From: Amphiura filiformis | Taxonomy: Eukaryota > Echinodermata > Ophiuroidea > Amphilepidida > Amphiuridae | Assembly: GCF_039555335.1 (NCBI RefSeq) | Contig: NC_092637.1 | Span: forward strand, 44,409,613-44,473,612 | Length of the DNA stretch: 64,000 bases | Direction of reading: 5' to 3' | Shown: positions 1-8,298 of the stretch, one piece after another | Position numbering within the stretch: the stretch's first letter is position 1 | How the letters are laid out: every line of letters starts with the position of its first letter | Notes under the pieces: model-generated | The model's database searches: none | What the model was told of the DNA's origin: nothing | Seen by the model: only the letters and a program-made list of their open reading frames with translations | Program-made: the position numbers and the translations under genes

Positions 1-254
1 ACAAAGCAAACAGTGGATGGATGCACAGTAGCGATACTGTGTGAGGCCTTTGATTCCCAAATGAGTACAATAGTCTGCATATTGTTAACCAGCATTGCTG
101 TGGCAAATATAATGGATTGTTGATGGTACAACGCATATAAATGTCAAACTTGTCAAGGTAATTGTGATTGTATCATACAAGTAATGAGAAACATGTGGTT
201 ATAGACTTAATAAGCTTTAAAATGAGATAAAAAACCAGCATCATATCATCTTAC
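1..254. other. Unannotated flank
   Basis: AT-rich sequence before the first foldback element. I see no ORF of note, no splice-bounded exon and no repeat structure here. Confidence 0.4.
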
Positions 255-2070
255 GGGAAGGGGTATGAACGTTTGGACAGTATTTATTGTGGGACATTAG
301 AGCACATCAGACATATCGAATCACATTCTGAATATGGCGAATGTCCTTCTGATATCAAATAATTGTGATTTTTTGAAATTCGCAATGTAATACACATTTT
401 ATGGCAAATCATTAAAAATTGATATATTTAACAGTACTTGAAGTAAACTTTATAAATCTGATGATTTATACTTAAAGTGTATGTAGGTGGGTAAAAGCCG
501 ACAATCAATTGAAAATTTTGACCTTTTGTATTGGGGCCAGAGCCAAAATTCCTGTTTGTGGCGGGACGGAATTTTGATAGGCCTTTTAAATTGTAGCTCT
601 GTGACTGTTTATTTTATGGATTCTTTATGTTCTTAATATAAACAAGTAAGTTACAGACTATATTCACACACAAGAAAAATAGTCCAAAGAATCAACATGT
701 TGCCACGGTAACACAAATTCATTGATGTGGCGGGACGGAATGATAAACTTCATGTATTTGTGAACACAGTACATTTGTTGAATTTTTATCAAAAGTACTG
801 GAATAAAACATTTGTTTCTAACATTGGTATTAACTTCAACTATCCTTCTTTTGTTTTGGAAGGAATTATAAAATTTACCCCCCCTCTTTATAGTACGTTC
901 ATCAATTTTTAAAAATCATGTCAATGTGGCGGGACGGAATGTGGCGGGACGGAATTTTGTCCACCATGTCAAAATCAAGAAAAAAAGCAATTGATTCACT
1001 TTAAAACTGACAAAATTGTCTTTTCTTTCACTTCCAATAAAAAATTATTGCAAAATATTGACTGAGAAAGAAATTTTCATCCTTCCTGAACTTAAAAAAT
1101 CATCTCAAAATGTGGCGGGCCATGTTTTACACCATAGACCCTGAAAATAGAATTATTGCTGGCATCCTACCACAAAAGGCCTGAAATAAAAGAAGTTAAA
1201 ATGGCAAAGTTGATGAATTCAATTTTTTTGTACTCAGGAATGTTTATTACCATAATAGTTGATATTTTGGAAAGTTTTGACTAAAAAAAATTTTTTCTTC
1301 CCTTCCGGAACGTAAAAAAATCACCTCCAAATGTGGCGGGACGGAATTTTACACATATTTTAATTTATTTCTTTATTTTTGCAAAGTCCACTGAAATTTT
1401 TTTTCAGTGCTGAAATTGTCTATACAGAAGACCATTATAATACCATAAACAAAAAAAACCCATATTTTTTAAATATGTAGTAACATCAAATTTAACAATT
1501 CCGTCCCGCCACACCGAGAGGGCGCTACGTGTGTATTTTATTGCTTGCATTCCGAAATTGACGGGCAAATTTTACTTTTTTTTTGCTGATTCATAATCTT
1601 TGGTTAGTAGCCTATTAAACCAGAGGAGAAATTCACTCCTGTGACAATTTCTAAATTTTAGGTTGAGTGATGACCATTTTTGGCTCTGGCCCATTGAAGA
1701 TATGGCTTTTTTCCCCAAAAAACACCAAAACAAAAATAGGTCTTTTGGGGGAAAAAAATCCATATCTTCAAGATAAGGTCAAAATTTTCAATTGATCATC
1801 AGCTTTTCCTCCCAGCTACATACTTTAAGAATATATCATTAGATTTATAAAATTGATTTCGAGGACTGTTATATATCAAAAATGTGAAAAATATCAAATT
1901 TTAATAATTTGTCATAAAATTTGTATTATATCGTGAATTTCAAAAAATGAAAATTATTTCATATCAGAAAGACATGCTTCATATTCAGAATGCAATTCGA
2001 TACATCTGAGGTGCTCTCATGTCCCACAAAAATACTGTCAAAACGCCATAAACGCTCATTCTAGATCCCT
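255..2070. mobile_element. Long-TIR foldback element (non-autonomous)
   Basis: The two ends are inverted copies of each other over roughly 290 bp. The left end has GACAGTATTTATTGTGGGAC and the right end the complement of a very similar sequence. Both arms include a stretch reading TCTGATATCAAATAATT-like and a GGCTCTGGCCC-like inner edge. The outer right end reads ATCCCTTAA. The middle (about 550-1515) is AT-rich filler with seven copies of the word GTGGCGGGACGGAAT, one degenerate and one inverted. No transposase ORF is present, so it would depend on another element. Related ends recur at 22819-23368 and 25474-26115, which shows a dispersed family. Confidence 0.75.
550..1515. repeat. Interspersed 15-bp word GTGGCGGGACGGAAT, seven copies
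   Basis: Plus-strand copies lie at about 557, 726, 925, 941 and 1332. A degenerate copy is at 1111 (GTGGCGGGCCATG) and an inverted copy at about 1498 (ATTCCGTCCCGCCACA). Copies at 925 and 941 are back to back. The surrounding filler between words is not itself repeated, so this is not a simple tandem satellite. Confidence 0.8.
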
Positions 2071-2299
2071 TAATACTTGCCTACAGTACTAAAAAATGCA
2101 AAATCTACTTGTGTCATCCAGTATATAGATTTGTTTTAAAACAGGTTTACATGTTCTAGACTCTTATGTATCAGATCAAAAGAAATCATGACCATGTTTG
2201 AAGTTGTATGACATTGGGACTTGCTGGTGTTGCCATTTATTCTATATGAACACATATTTCTGACTTGGACATGTTTAATTTTTACTTTACTTTTTGATA

Positions 2300-2361
2300 A
2301 GAGTTTTCAAGTCTTTTAATAAGATACCTACTTATTGTACAGCAATTCTGACAATACTTAC
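2300..2361 (-). pseudogene. Fossil zinc-finger fragment left of the TIR element
   Basis: On the plus strand the end of this stretch reads CAATTCTGACAATACTTAC. That corresponds to the CATTTCTGACAGTACTCAC word found at every finger of the zinc-finger genes in this window, read on the minus strand. It continues on the other side of the 2362-4827 element, where the linker word GGTTTCTCTTTGGTGTGAG appears immediately. The element therefore split one decayed finger. Only a few tens of bases are recognisable. Confidence 0.5.
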
Positions 2362-2415
2362 AGTAGTATATAGGCCTGTAGAGACGTCGCCACTTCCGGT
2401 AACGGGTTAAAAGTC

Positions 2416-2445
2416 AGGTCAAAGGTCAAACCAGGTCAAAGGTCA
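2416..2445 (+). promoter_or_regulatory. Two DR1 nuclear-receptor-type repeats in left TIR
   Basis: AGGTCAAAGGTCA occurs at 2416-2428 and again at 2433-2445. This is a direct repeat of AGGTCA with one-base spacing, the classical DR1 site of HNF4/RXR/COUP-TF type receptors. ETS-like CCGGAAGT words sit beside them. Whether they act in vivo is unknown; they are part of the TIR and present in every intact copy. Confidence 0.5.
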
Positions 2446-2937
2446 CTTCCGGATCATGGGTCATGAGGTCAACCGGAAGTGTTCAAAAGTCAACCGGAAG
2501 TGCCGCCATTTTGAAAAGGTCAACCGGAAATGTCACGAGAGCGCACCACCAATGATTGCGCCATTGGATAACACAGGAAATACGACGTTTGGATGGCGTT
2601 TTGTCACTGCAAAAACGTAATATAGATAAAAAGTTTGGTATCAAATTAAAGCTTATCACGTGTAATATATTATTCTTTCAACAGAATATATTGGTGACCA
2701 TCTACTTTTTTTTTTTTTTTTCCGCAAAGAAAAAAGGTGCAAATTTAACCCTAAAAAATCACTCAATTTTTGAAACCGGACGTTCAGTTCAGTTCAGTTC
2801 AAATTCGCGCCAAAACTTCACCTCTGAAATAAAATATTGGGATTTTTTCTCAGATTCTTTCATGCAGACACTTGTCGGAAGCAAATGAGCTGAAAACGAG
2901 CGAATTTTGACAATATCTATAGAAAATAAAGTGATAA

Positions 2938-3087
2938 ATCATTAATATTCAGATATGCTAATTAGCCACGCCCCCATCATTAATATTCATATATGCATGA
3001 GCTAGCTCGCGAATATACATGAGCTCATGCATATATGAATATTAATGATGGGGGCGTGGCTAATTAGCATATCTGAATATTAATGAT
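2938..3087. repeat. Perfect 66-bp-arm palindrome
   Basis: Arms 2938-3003 and 3022-3087 are exact reverse complements with an 18-bp spacer. Each arm contains a partial internal direct repeat (ATTAATATTCAGATATGC and ATTAATATTCATATATGC). The copy in unit B has a missing C and a T-to-A type change in its arms, so it is no longer perfect. Confidence 0.9.
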
Positions 3088-3166
3088 GAGGCATTTCCGG
3101 TTGACCTTTTCAAAATGGCGCTATATCCGGTTGACCTTTGACCCGGACAGGACCTTGTGACCTTTG

Positions 3167-3342
3167 ATGAGTAAGTGAGCAGTGAAATGAGCGAATGAGC
3201 GGCGAAATGAGCGAATGAGCAGCGAAATGAGCAAATGAGCAGGGAAATGAGCAAATGAGAAGGGAAATGAGTCAATGAGCAGTAAAATGAGCAAATGAGC
3301 AGTGAAATGAGCAAATGAGCAGCGAAATGAGTCAATGAGCAG
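3167..3342 (+). repeat. Array of 20-bp repeat (left of cargo ORF)
   Basis: About nine tandem copies of a unit like AGCAAATGAGCAGTGAAATG, with point variation but a steady 20-bp period. The same unit occurs in inverted orientation at 4075-4355, so the two arrays could pair and place the ORF in the loop. The open frames through it encode only low-complexity Leu/Ser/Cys strings and are not genes. Confidence 0.85.
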
Positions 3343-3344
3343 GT

Positions 3345-3352
3345 TATAAAAA
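3345..3352 (+). promoter_or_regulatory. TATA box of the cargo gene
   Basis: TATAAAAA lies directly after the 20-bp array and 56 bases before the ATG at 3408. It is conserved as TATAAAA in unit B. With an AATAAA after the ORF it defines a compact transcription unit. Confidence 0.5.
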
Positions 3353-3407
3353 TGCCTGTTTCACCCCGTTCTTGTCATTTGGAGATCAGCTCTCGAGGAG
3401 TTGACGC

Positions 3408-3996
3408 ATGGCTCCTATTTCAGCGTTCAAAACCCACCCTTGTCACGCGCGGCGACAAGCGTTTCGTTCCATCATTCAACTTGAGGAGACACATGAAAGC
3501 GATGCACGGCGAAGAGGAGGAACGCCCGAGACGGACGATTCGAACCCGAAATTTCGGAGCCGGATGATTCCGAGCGGGAAGCGCGGCATCAGGAGAAGAT
3601 AGCGGCGTGGAGTTGGAGGATAATGCCACGTATCGAGAATGGCTTAAACGGGCCCGAGTAGCTACTCGCGAGATGAGGGCCCAAAAATACGAAAAGTACG
3701 TCAACGAAGGTATGCCTGCAGACCTGGCTGAAGAAAAGGCCAATATGAAAACCGCATGGGCCGTTAAACGCGATTTTTTTGACAGCTACGGGACATTTTT
3801 GGCACATAACGTCCATTTGAAATATGACGAAACTCATCAGGATATCGTGATCGATCTCGAAGAGAAGACGGATAAAGGCATGGACGTAGGCAAGGCGGTA
3901 AAAATAACGTTGGTTAAACATCGATCTCAATTCGCCGGGCTTTTCCACAGGCCGAAGAGGATGTCGAGATGGAAAGCGATGACTAAAGCGCGTTAA
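3408..3996 (+). pseudogene. Element-encoded small C2H2 protein (copy A, frame-broken)
   Basis: Begins ATGGCTCC after the TATA box. The start encodes a single C2H2 finger, but an extra base near 3451 (compared with copy B) shifts the frame in its Cys pair. After the finger comes an acidic Ser/Asp/Glu-rich linker. From about 3607 an open stretch of about 130 codons follows. It contains REWLKRARVATREMRAQKYE, an AEEKA segment, DSYGTFLAHNVHLKYDE and VKITLVKHRSQFAGLF, and looks mostly alpha-helical. Two or three single-base shifts break the frame in this copy; copy B is broken at other positions, so their common ancestor was probably more open. It may bind element DNA (inference). I do not recognise the family. 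Confidence 0.55.
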
Positions 3997-4022
3997 TCGA
4001 CCGCACTTTTCTGGAAGTTACT

Positions 4023-4028
4023 AATAAA
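4023..4028 (+). terminator. AATAAA polyadenylation signal of the cargo gene
   Basis: AATAAA follows the helical ORF by about 27 bases and is conserved at 9994-9999 in the other copy. It completes the TATA-ORF-AATAAA layout. Confidence 0.45.
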
Positions 4029-4074
4029 AATTTAAAAAGAAGATAGAATCTTACGTTTGTTTATTTCATTTACG

Positions 4075-4355
4075 TGCTCATGGAGTCATTTCCATGCTCA
4101 TTTTCCTGCTCATTTGCACATTTCGCTGCTCATTGCACTGTTCATTTGCTCATTTCCTTGCTCATAGTGCTCATTTCGCTGCTCCTTTGCTCATTCCACC
4201 GCTCATTTGCTCATTTTACTGCTCATTTGCTCATTTTACTGCTCATTTATTCATTTCATTGCTCATTTGCTCATTTCACTGCTCATTTGCTCCTTTCTCT
4301 GCTCATTTGCTCATTTTACTGCTCATTTCACCGACCATTTACTCATTTCACCGAA
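4075..4355 (-). repeat. Inverted array of the 20-bp repeat (right of cargo ORF)
   Basis: About thirteen units of the form GCTCATTTGCTCATTTCACT, the reverse complement of the array at 3167-3342. Unit boundaries drift more at the left end. It is followed by blocks of A and T homopolymers with TCGA steps (about 4478-4615). Confidence 0.85.
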
Positions 4356-4745
4356 ATTGACGCGTTTGATGCAATTGGCGCATTTGAGGAGAGGTCACGT
4401 AGGGGTCAAAGATACCCCCATCCCCGTGAGGATCATTTTGGGCCAAAGTTCACTTCCGGGTCAAAGTTCACTTTTTGAAAAAAAAAGGTAAATTTTTTTT
4501 TTTTCGAAAAATTTTTTTGAATTTTTTTTCAAAATTTTTTTTTTCGACATTTTTTTTCGAAAATTTTTTGAAATTTTTTTCAAAATTTTTCAAATTTTTT
4601 TTCGACATTTTTTTTTTAGTATATTTTCAAAATGGCGGTATTTCCGGTTAACCTTTGACCACTTCGGTTGACCTTTTCAAAATGGCGGCACTTCCGGTTG
4701 ACTTTTGAAGACTTCCGGTTGACCTCATGACCCATGATCCGGAAG

Positions 4746-4775
4746 TGACCTTTGACCTGGTTTGACCTTTGACCT
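4746..4775 (-). promoter_or_regulatory. Two DR1 repeats in right TIR
   Basis: TGACCTTTGACCT occurs at 4746-4758 and 4763-4775. This mirrors the left TIR pair and has the same AGGTCA-type half sites with one-base spacing. GGAAGTGACC and ACCGGAAGT flank them. Confidence 0.5.
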
Positions 4776-4827
4776 GGTTTGACCCGTTACCGGAAGTGGC
4801 GACGTCTCTACAGGCCTATATACTACT

Positions 4828-5269
4828 ACTTACGTTGGGGATAGGGTTTCTCTTTGGTGTGAGTTCATATACCTTTCCAGGTGACATTTATACTGCATTT
4901 ATATGTACGTGTGGAAAAAAAACATTTCTGACACAGTATTCACAGCAGTTTGTTTCTGGTTCGAGTATTTCTGATATGGGTTTGAAGACTACCTCTATAC
5001 CCAGCGTTCGAAATAGGGTCGGTCAGCCGGCCATTGGCCTGTAACTTTTTGACCTGGTCGGTAACTTTTCTGACTGGCATCTAGTTGCCGGTCGGGTTGG
5101 CCGGTAACTTTTTAAGGTTAAGCCCGGCTGGCCTGTAACTTTTTGAGGCATATTTCGAACACTGTCTATACCTTCTAGCAGTATTAACACTGATATTTCT
5201 ATTTGGCGTGAGTTTGAATGTGTCTTTCTAGGTGAGCATTATTTAAAAATCATTTCTGTACTCACACTA
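4828..5269 (-). pseudogene. Decayed 3' fingers of zinc-finger gene A
   Basis: Read on the minus strand, this continues the finger array of the gene at 5270-6649 but with stops and shifts. The linker-coding word GGTTTCTCTTTGGTGTGAG is still clear near 4847 and 5277, and a weaker version lies near 5190. The region is split by a 163-bp hAT-type MITE and, at its far end, by the 2362-4827 element. The upstream ORF ends where a Pro-Tyr codon pair became CCA TAA, so the loss of these fingers follows from a nonsense change. Confidence 0.7.
5002..5164. mobile_element. hAT-type MITE, 8-bp target duplication
   Basis: The ends are CAGCGTTCGAAATA and, inverted, CAGTGTTCGAAATA. The flanks are an exact 8-bp duplication TCTATACC (4994-5001 and 5165-5172). 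The CAG end and 8-bp duplication are typical of hAT elements. The interior has repeated GGCCTGTAACTTTTTGA-like words. It interrupts fossil fingers. Confidence 0.8.
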
Positions 5270-6649
5270 TTATGGTTTCTCTTTGGTGTGAGTTGTTCTG
5301 ACGTGTCTTGAAAGACTACCACTCTGTGAAAAACACTTTTGGCAGTATTCACACCGATATGGTTTCTCTTTGGTGTGAATAGCTCGAATATGGGTTGTAA
5401 GACTACCTTTCCGAGAAAAACACATCTGGCAGAACTCACACTGATATGGTTTCTCTTTGGTGTGAATAGATTGGATATGGGTTGTCAGACCTCCACTTTG
5501 AGCAAAACGCTTCTGGCAATATTCACACTGGTATGGTTTCTCTTTGGTATGACTTCGAATGTGTGTTTCTAGTTGATATTTATTTACAAAGCATTTATGA
5601 CAGAATTCACACTGATATGAGTTATCTTTCCTGTGATGAGTTCCAATGTGGATTTTAAGAGTAGTTTTATGCGCATAACAATTCTGGCAGTACTCACACT
5701 GATATGGTTTCTCTTTGGTGTGACTTCGAATGTGGCTTTCTAGGTGAAATTTAATTACAAAGCCTTTTTGACAGTACTCACACTGATATGGTTTCTCATT
5801 GGTGTGAATATTCCTGATATGGGCTGTAAGATTACCACTCCGAGTAAAATACTTCTTGCAGTGCTCGCACTGATATGGTTTCTCTTTGGTGTGAGTTGGA
5901 ACATGTTTTTTTAGATGAGATTTAATTACAAAGCATTTCTGACAGTACTCACACTGATATGGTTTCTCTTTGGTGTGAATAGTTCGGATGTGGGATGTAA
6001 GACTACAACGCCAAGTAAAACACTTCCGGCAGTGCTCACACTGATATGGTTTCTCTTTGGTGTGAGTTCGAACGTGACTTTTTAGTTGAGATTTATTTAC
6101 AAAGCATTTCTGACAGTGATCACACTGAAATGGTTTCTCTTTGGTGTGAATAGCTCGTATGTGGGTTGTAAGACTACCACTCCAACTAAAATACTTCTGG
6201 CAGTATTCACACTGGTATGGTTTTACTTTGGCGTGTATAGTTCGGATGTGGGCTCCAAGATTACCACGCTGACTATACCACTTCTGGCAGTATTCGCACT
6301 GATACGGTTTCTCTTTGGTGTGAGTTCGAATGTGCCTTTCTAGGAGAGATTTAATCACAAAGCATTTCGGACAGTACTCACACCGATATGGCTTCTTTTT
6401 GATGTCACTTCTGCTCTCAGTGTGGACACCACTAGAAGTACACACCCGCTTGTGTGTGACTAAATGGTAATTCAGGTGTCTACGCAGCCTACCATATTTT
6501 GTCGCACTTTTTTGACAAAAACACTTTTTTCTACGTCTATGAGCATGCACATATTTAACTAGATGACTGCTAACATGGCTCTTCAATTTATCCAAAGAAT
6601 AATGGTTCATTCCACAAAATGTACAACGAAATGGTTTCAAAAGTTTCAT
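5270..6649 (-). CDS. C2H2 zinc-finger protein, 459 aa (copy A)
   Basis: A probable nuclear DNA-binding protein made almost entirely of C2H2 fingers. Residues about 8-28 form an N-terminal finger (CTFCGMNHY..H..H). A second atypical finger follows within the basic stretch YVHAHRRRKKCFCQK. From about residue 90 to the end are 13 canonical fingers of the type YQCEYCQKCF-x5-L-x2-H-x3/4-H, joined by TKEKP linkers. The whole array sits in one exon. A possible acceptor (TCTACAG) lies six bases before the ATG, and a candidate 5' exon lies at 6782-6879. It ends at KEKP followed by a stop where the next Tyr is expected; decayed fingers follow. Paralogues lie at 23797-25203 and, more distant, 27393-29236. 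There is no KRAB, BTB or SCAN domain in view. Target and function are unknown. Confidence 0.85.
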   Translation of the reverse strand: MKLLKPFRCTFCGMNHYSLDKLKSHVSSHLVKYVHAHRRRKKCFCQKSATKYGRLRRHLNYHLVTHKRVCTSSGVHTESRSDIKKKPYRCEYCPKCFVIKSLLERHIRTHTKEKPYQCEYCQKWYSQRGNLGAHIRTIHAKVKPYQCEYCQKYFSWSGSLTTHIRAIHTKEKPFQCDHCQKCFVNKSQLKSHVRTHTKEKPYQCEHCRKCFTWRCSLTSHIRTIHTKEKPYQCEYCQKCFVIKSHLKKHVPTHTKEKPYQCEHCKKYFTRSGNLTAHIRNIHTNEKPYQCEYCQKGFVIKFHLESHIRSHTKEKPYQCEYCQNCYAHKTTLKIHIGTHHRKDNSYQCEFCHKCFVNKYQLETHIRSHTKEKPYQCEYCQKRFAQSGGLTTHIQSIHTKEKPYQCEFCQMCFSRKGSLTTHIRAIHTKEKPYRCEYCQKCFSQSGSLSRHVRTTHTKEKP

Positions 6650-6781
6650 TGTTGCCTGTAGATGTTTGCAATATGTATATTACTGAGCGAACATAAAAGA
6701 ATCAAATATTGTGTGCGCACCTCAAATCAACAATGGAAGTCAATACTAGCAGACTGCAGATCACAAGAAAACAATCCTCAC

Positions 6782-6879
6782 TGCCTTTTGTACTATTGCT
6801 GACATGGAACTTGCCTTCTGTATCAGCCCCAGTGGAACTTGTAGTCTCAACAGCACGAATGTATATCAGTGGATCCAAT
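6782..6879 (-). other. Candidate upstream exon of zinc-finger gene A
   Basis: On the minus strand an acceptor AACATTTCAG precedes ATTGGATCCACTGATATAC and a donor GCA|GTGAGG closes the exon. The same acceptor and start sequence occur before the paralogue at 25320-25406, with a GTGAGT donor. Conservation of both splice sites between paralogues is the main support. The exon lengths differ in phase, so it may be 5' untranslated. Confidence 0.5.
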
Positions 6880-6957
6880 CTGAAATGTTAAAACAATTTC
6901 AAATATGAAAGTAAATTAAATTAAACGTCAACACTACATGTTTATTTTCCCTTACAG

Positions 6958-7184
6958 GGAGCGCTTTTAAGGAACTTCCTCATCATCAGCCGATGTTCTT
7001 TGATCTGATGTATTTCTTGGAAACGGCTAGAGACCAACCTGATGATCAGCTTGGTGACATCATACTCGATGACGTCACTGAAGTCGGAAAAACCCTGTCC
7101 CTGGTGCCGCTGGGTTTGATCATACCCACACAGGATCTAGTTCCAATCCCGTATCTCGGTTATGTCAAGGTCCTTGCTTCTTGA
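6958..7184 (+). CDS. Orphan terminal exon candidate, unrecognised (copy A)
   Basis: A strong acceptor (TTTATTTTCCCTTACAG) opens a frame that starts AFKELPHHQPMFFDLMYF and runs about 74 codons to TGA. It ends PIPYLGYVKVLAS. Codon use looks protein-like, with acidic stretches such as DDQLGD and ILDDVTEVG and a hydrophobic LSLVPLGLIIPTQDLVPIP. I do not recognise the family. No upstream exons can be seen on the plus strand, because the neighbouring sequence is the minus-strand zinc-finger gene. It may be a fragment carried along in the duplicated unit. Confidence 0.4.
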
Positions 7185-7800
7185 TTTGAGCTTCCAGGAC
7201 CTTCCTGGGAAAGTTTTTTTTGTTTCTTTCTCCAGTACTTTAATTTACTTTCATTTTATAATTACCACTTTGTATGAATCTGCAATTCTATAATTTAAAA
7301 TGTCCTACTAGTATATTTACTGAATTTTCACAAATTATAATAACCTGCAGCTTTAATTACAATGTTTAGGAAGTATGGTTTATTCATGAGATATGACATG
7401 CATGTCTGATAAATCAAGGAGAACAGTTTGCTCACAAAACAAGATGAGCCACTGGGGAGTCCCAGTAAGGCCACAAACAATTGAATACCTGCATGAGTTG
7501 GAGAAGCTCGCCCAACGACATCCACCATTTTGGCCAAATTGAATATCCCGGGTTGATTATGTATTGCTAACAGACTGTACTTCCAAAGGTGTGAAAGAGG
7601 GGGCCAAATTCACACTCTATTATGTAGTCTTTTCAAGGGTACTCAACCATGACATCCATCTCCCATGGCGCCATTAATGATAAGACAGACTCCAGTTTTA
7701 GCTACGCACCACCTCCGTCAGTACGATTTCCACTGACTTCAAGATTAATAGATTAAAGTGTTGATGCTTATTCTTGGACTCATATTGATGTAAGTAATAT
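7185..7800. other. Unannotated stretch in unit A
   Basis: AT-rich 3' flank. A short plus-strand frame around 7440-7540 (KMSHWGVPVRPQ...) changes reading frame between the two tandem copies by one base, so I do not call it. Confidence 0.3.
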
Positions 7801-7814
7801 CAGGGTTGTACGTA

Positions 7815-8190
7815 TAGCTCATTTTTGGTCCCAACAGCGGAAATTACGATCATCAAAATGTTGATCGTAATAGAAGCAATCAAATGCAGCGATCAAAAGT
7901 AGCAATCATTTAATGCGATCGTTTTAATTATCGCATTACACAAAATTATGATCAATATTTGTGATCAAAAGAACGATCATAGTTAATGGTCGCATATTCG
8001 CGATCAAAATTACGATCAAAATTGCGACCAAAATTACGATCAAAATTGCGATCAAAATAATGATCGCTGGGGTACCACATGTTATCAAATTTACGATGAT
8101 AAAAGCAACAAATTTGATCGCAATTATGGTTGCAAAAATGATCGCAATTTTGATCGTAATTATGATCGCCTCAGCATGGTCGTTCTTTTC
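7815..8190. repeat. GATC-lattice repeat (copy A)
   Basis: Dense in GATC, with words such as GATCAAAATTACGATC and GATCGCAATTTTGATC about every 10-16 bases. The left half favours ATCAAAATTGCG and the right half its complement, so the block can fold on itself. The long open frame through it (repeated Ile/Lys) is a by-product. Confidence 0.7.
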
Positions 8191-8298
8191 ATAGTGGTTA
8201 ACAGGTTTTGATTATCTTTTTTTGCTAATCATAACAAATTCCATGCTTCTATTTGTGTATTGAACTGCCACTTTTCCGAGATATCTTTAACACTTTGG

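Larger units (their letters stand above)
2362..4827. mobile_element. 2.47-kb TIR element with cargo ORF, inserted in a fossil finger
   Basis: Both ends carry AGTAGTATATAGGCCTGTAG in inverted orientation, and the inverted similarity extends about 150 bp inward. The element is flanked by a 6-bp target duplication ACTTAC (2356-2361 and 4828-4833). Inside, in order, are DR1-rich TIR, a 66-bp perfect palindrome, an array of a 20-bp repeat, a TATA-led small gene encoding a C2H2 finger, an AATAAA signal, the same 20-bp array inverted, A/T homopolymer blocks, and the right TIR. No transposase is encoded, so it looks non-autonomous. I do not recognise the family. The tandem duplication of this locus breaks inside the left TIR at 2526. 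Confidence 0.8.

Noticed and set aside
3167-4355. CRISPR-like array of 20-bp units
   Set aside because: The units are contiguous with no unique spacers, the window is plainly eukaryotic, and no cas genes are present.
4074-4491. Open frames encoding Leu/Ser/Cys/His-rich repeats
   Set aside because: They are by-products of the 20-bp array: all three frames stay open and the composition follows the repeat unit.
5339-6343. Plus-strand frames with repeated WFLFGV peptides
   Set aside because: They are the antisense of the TKEKPYQC linker of the zinc-finger gene and recur at every finger. The same applies at 11310-12313, 23686-24909 and 27673-28803.
7961-8194. Ile/Lys-rich frame
   Set aside because: An artefact of the GATC-lattice repeat.
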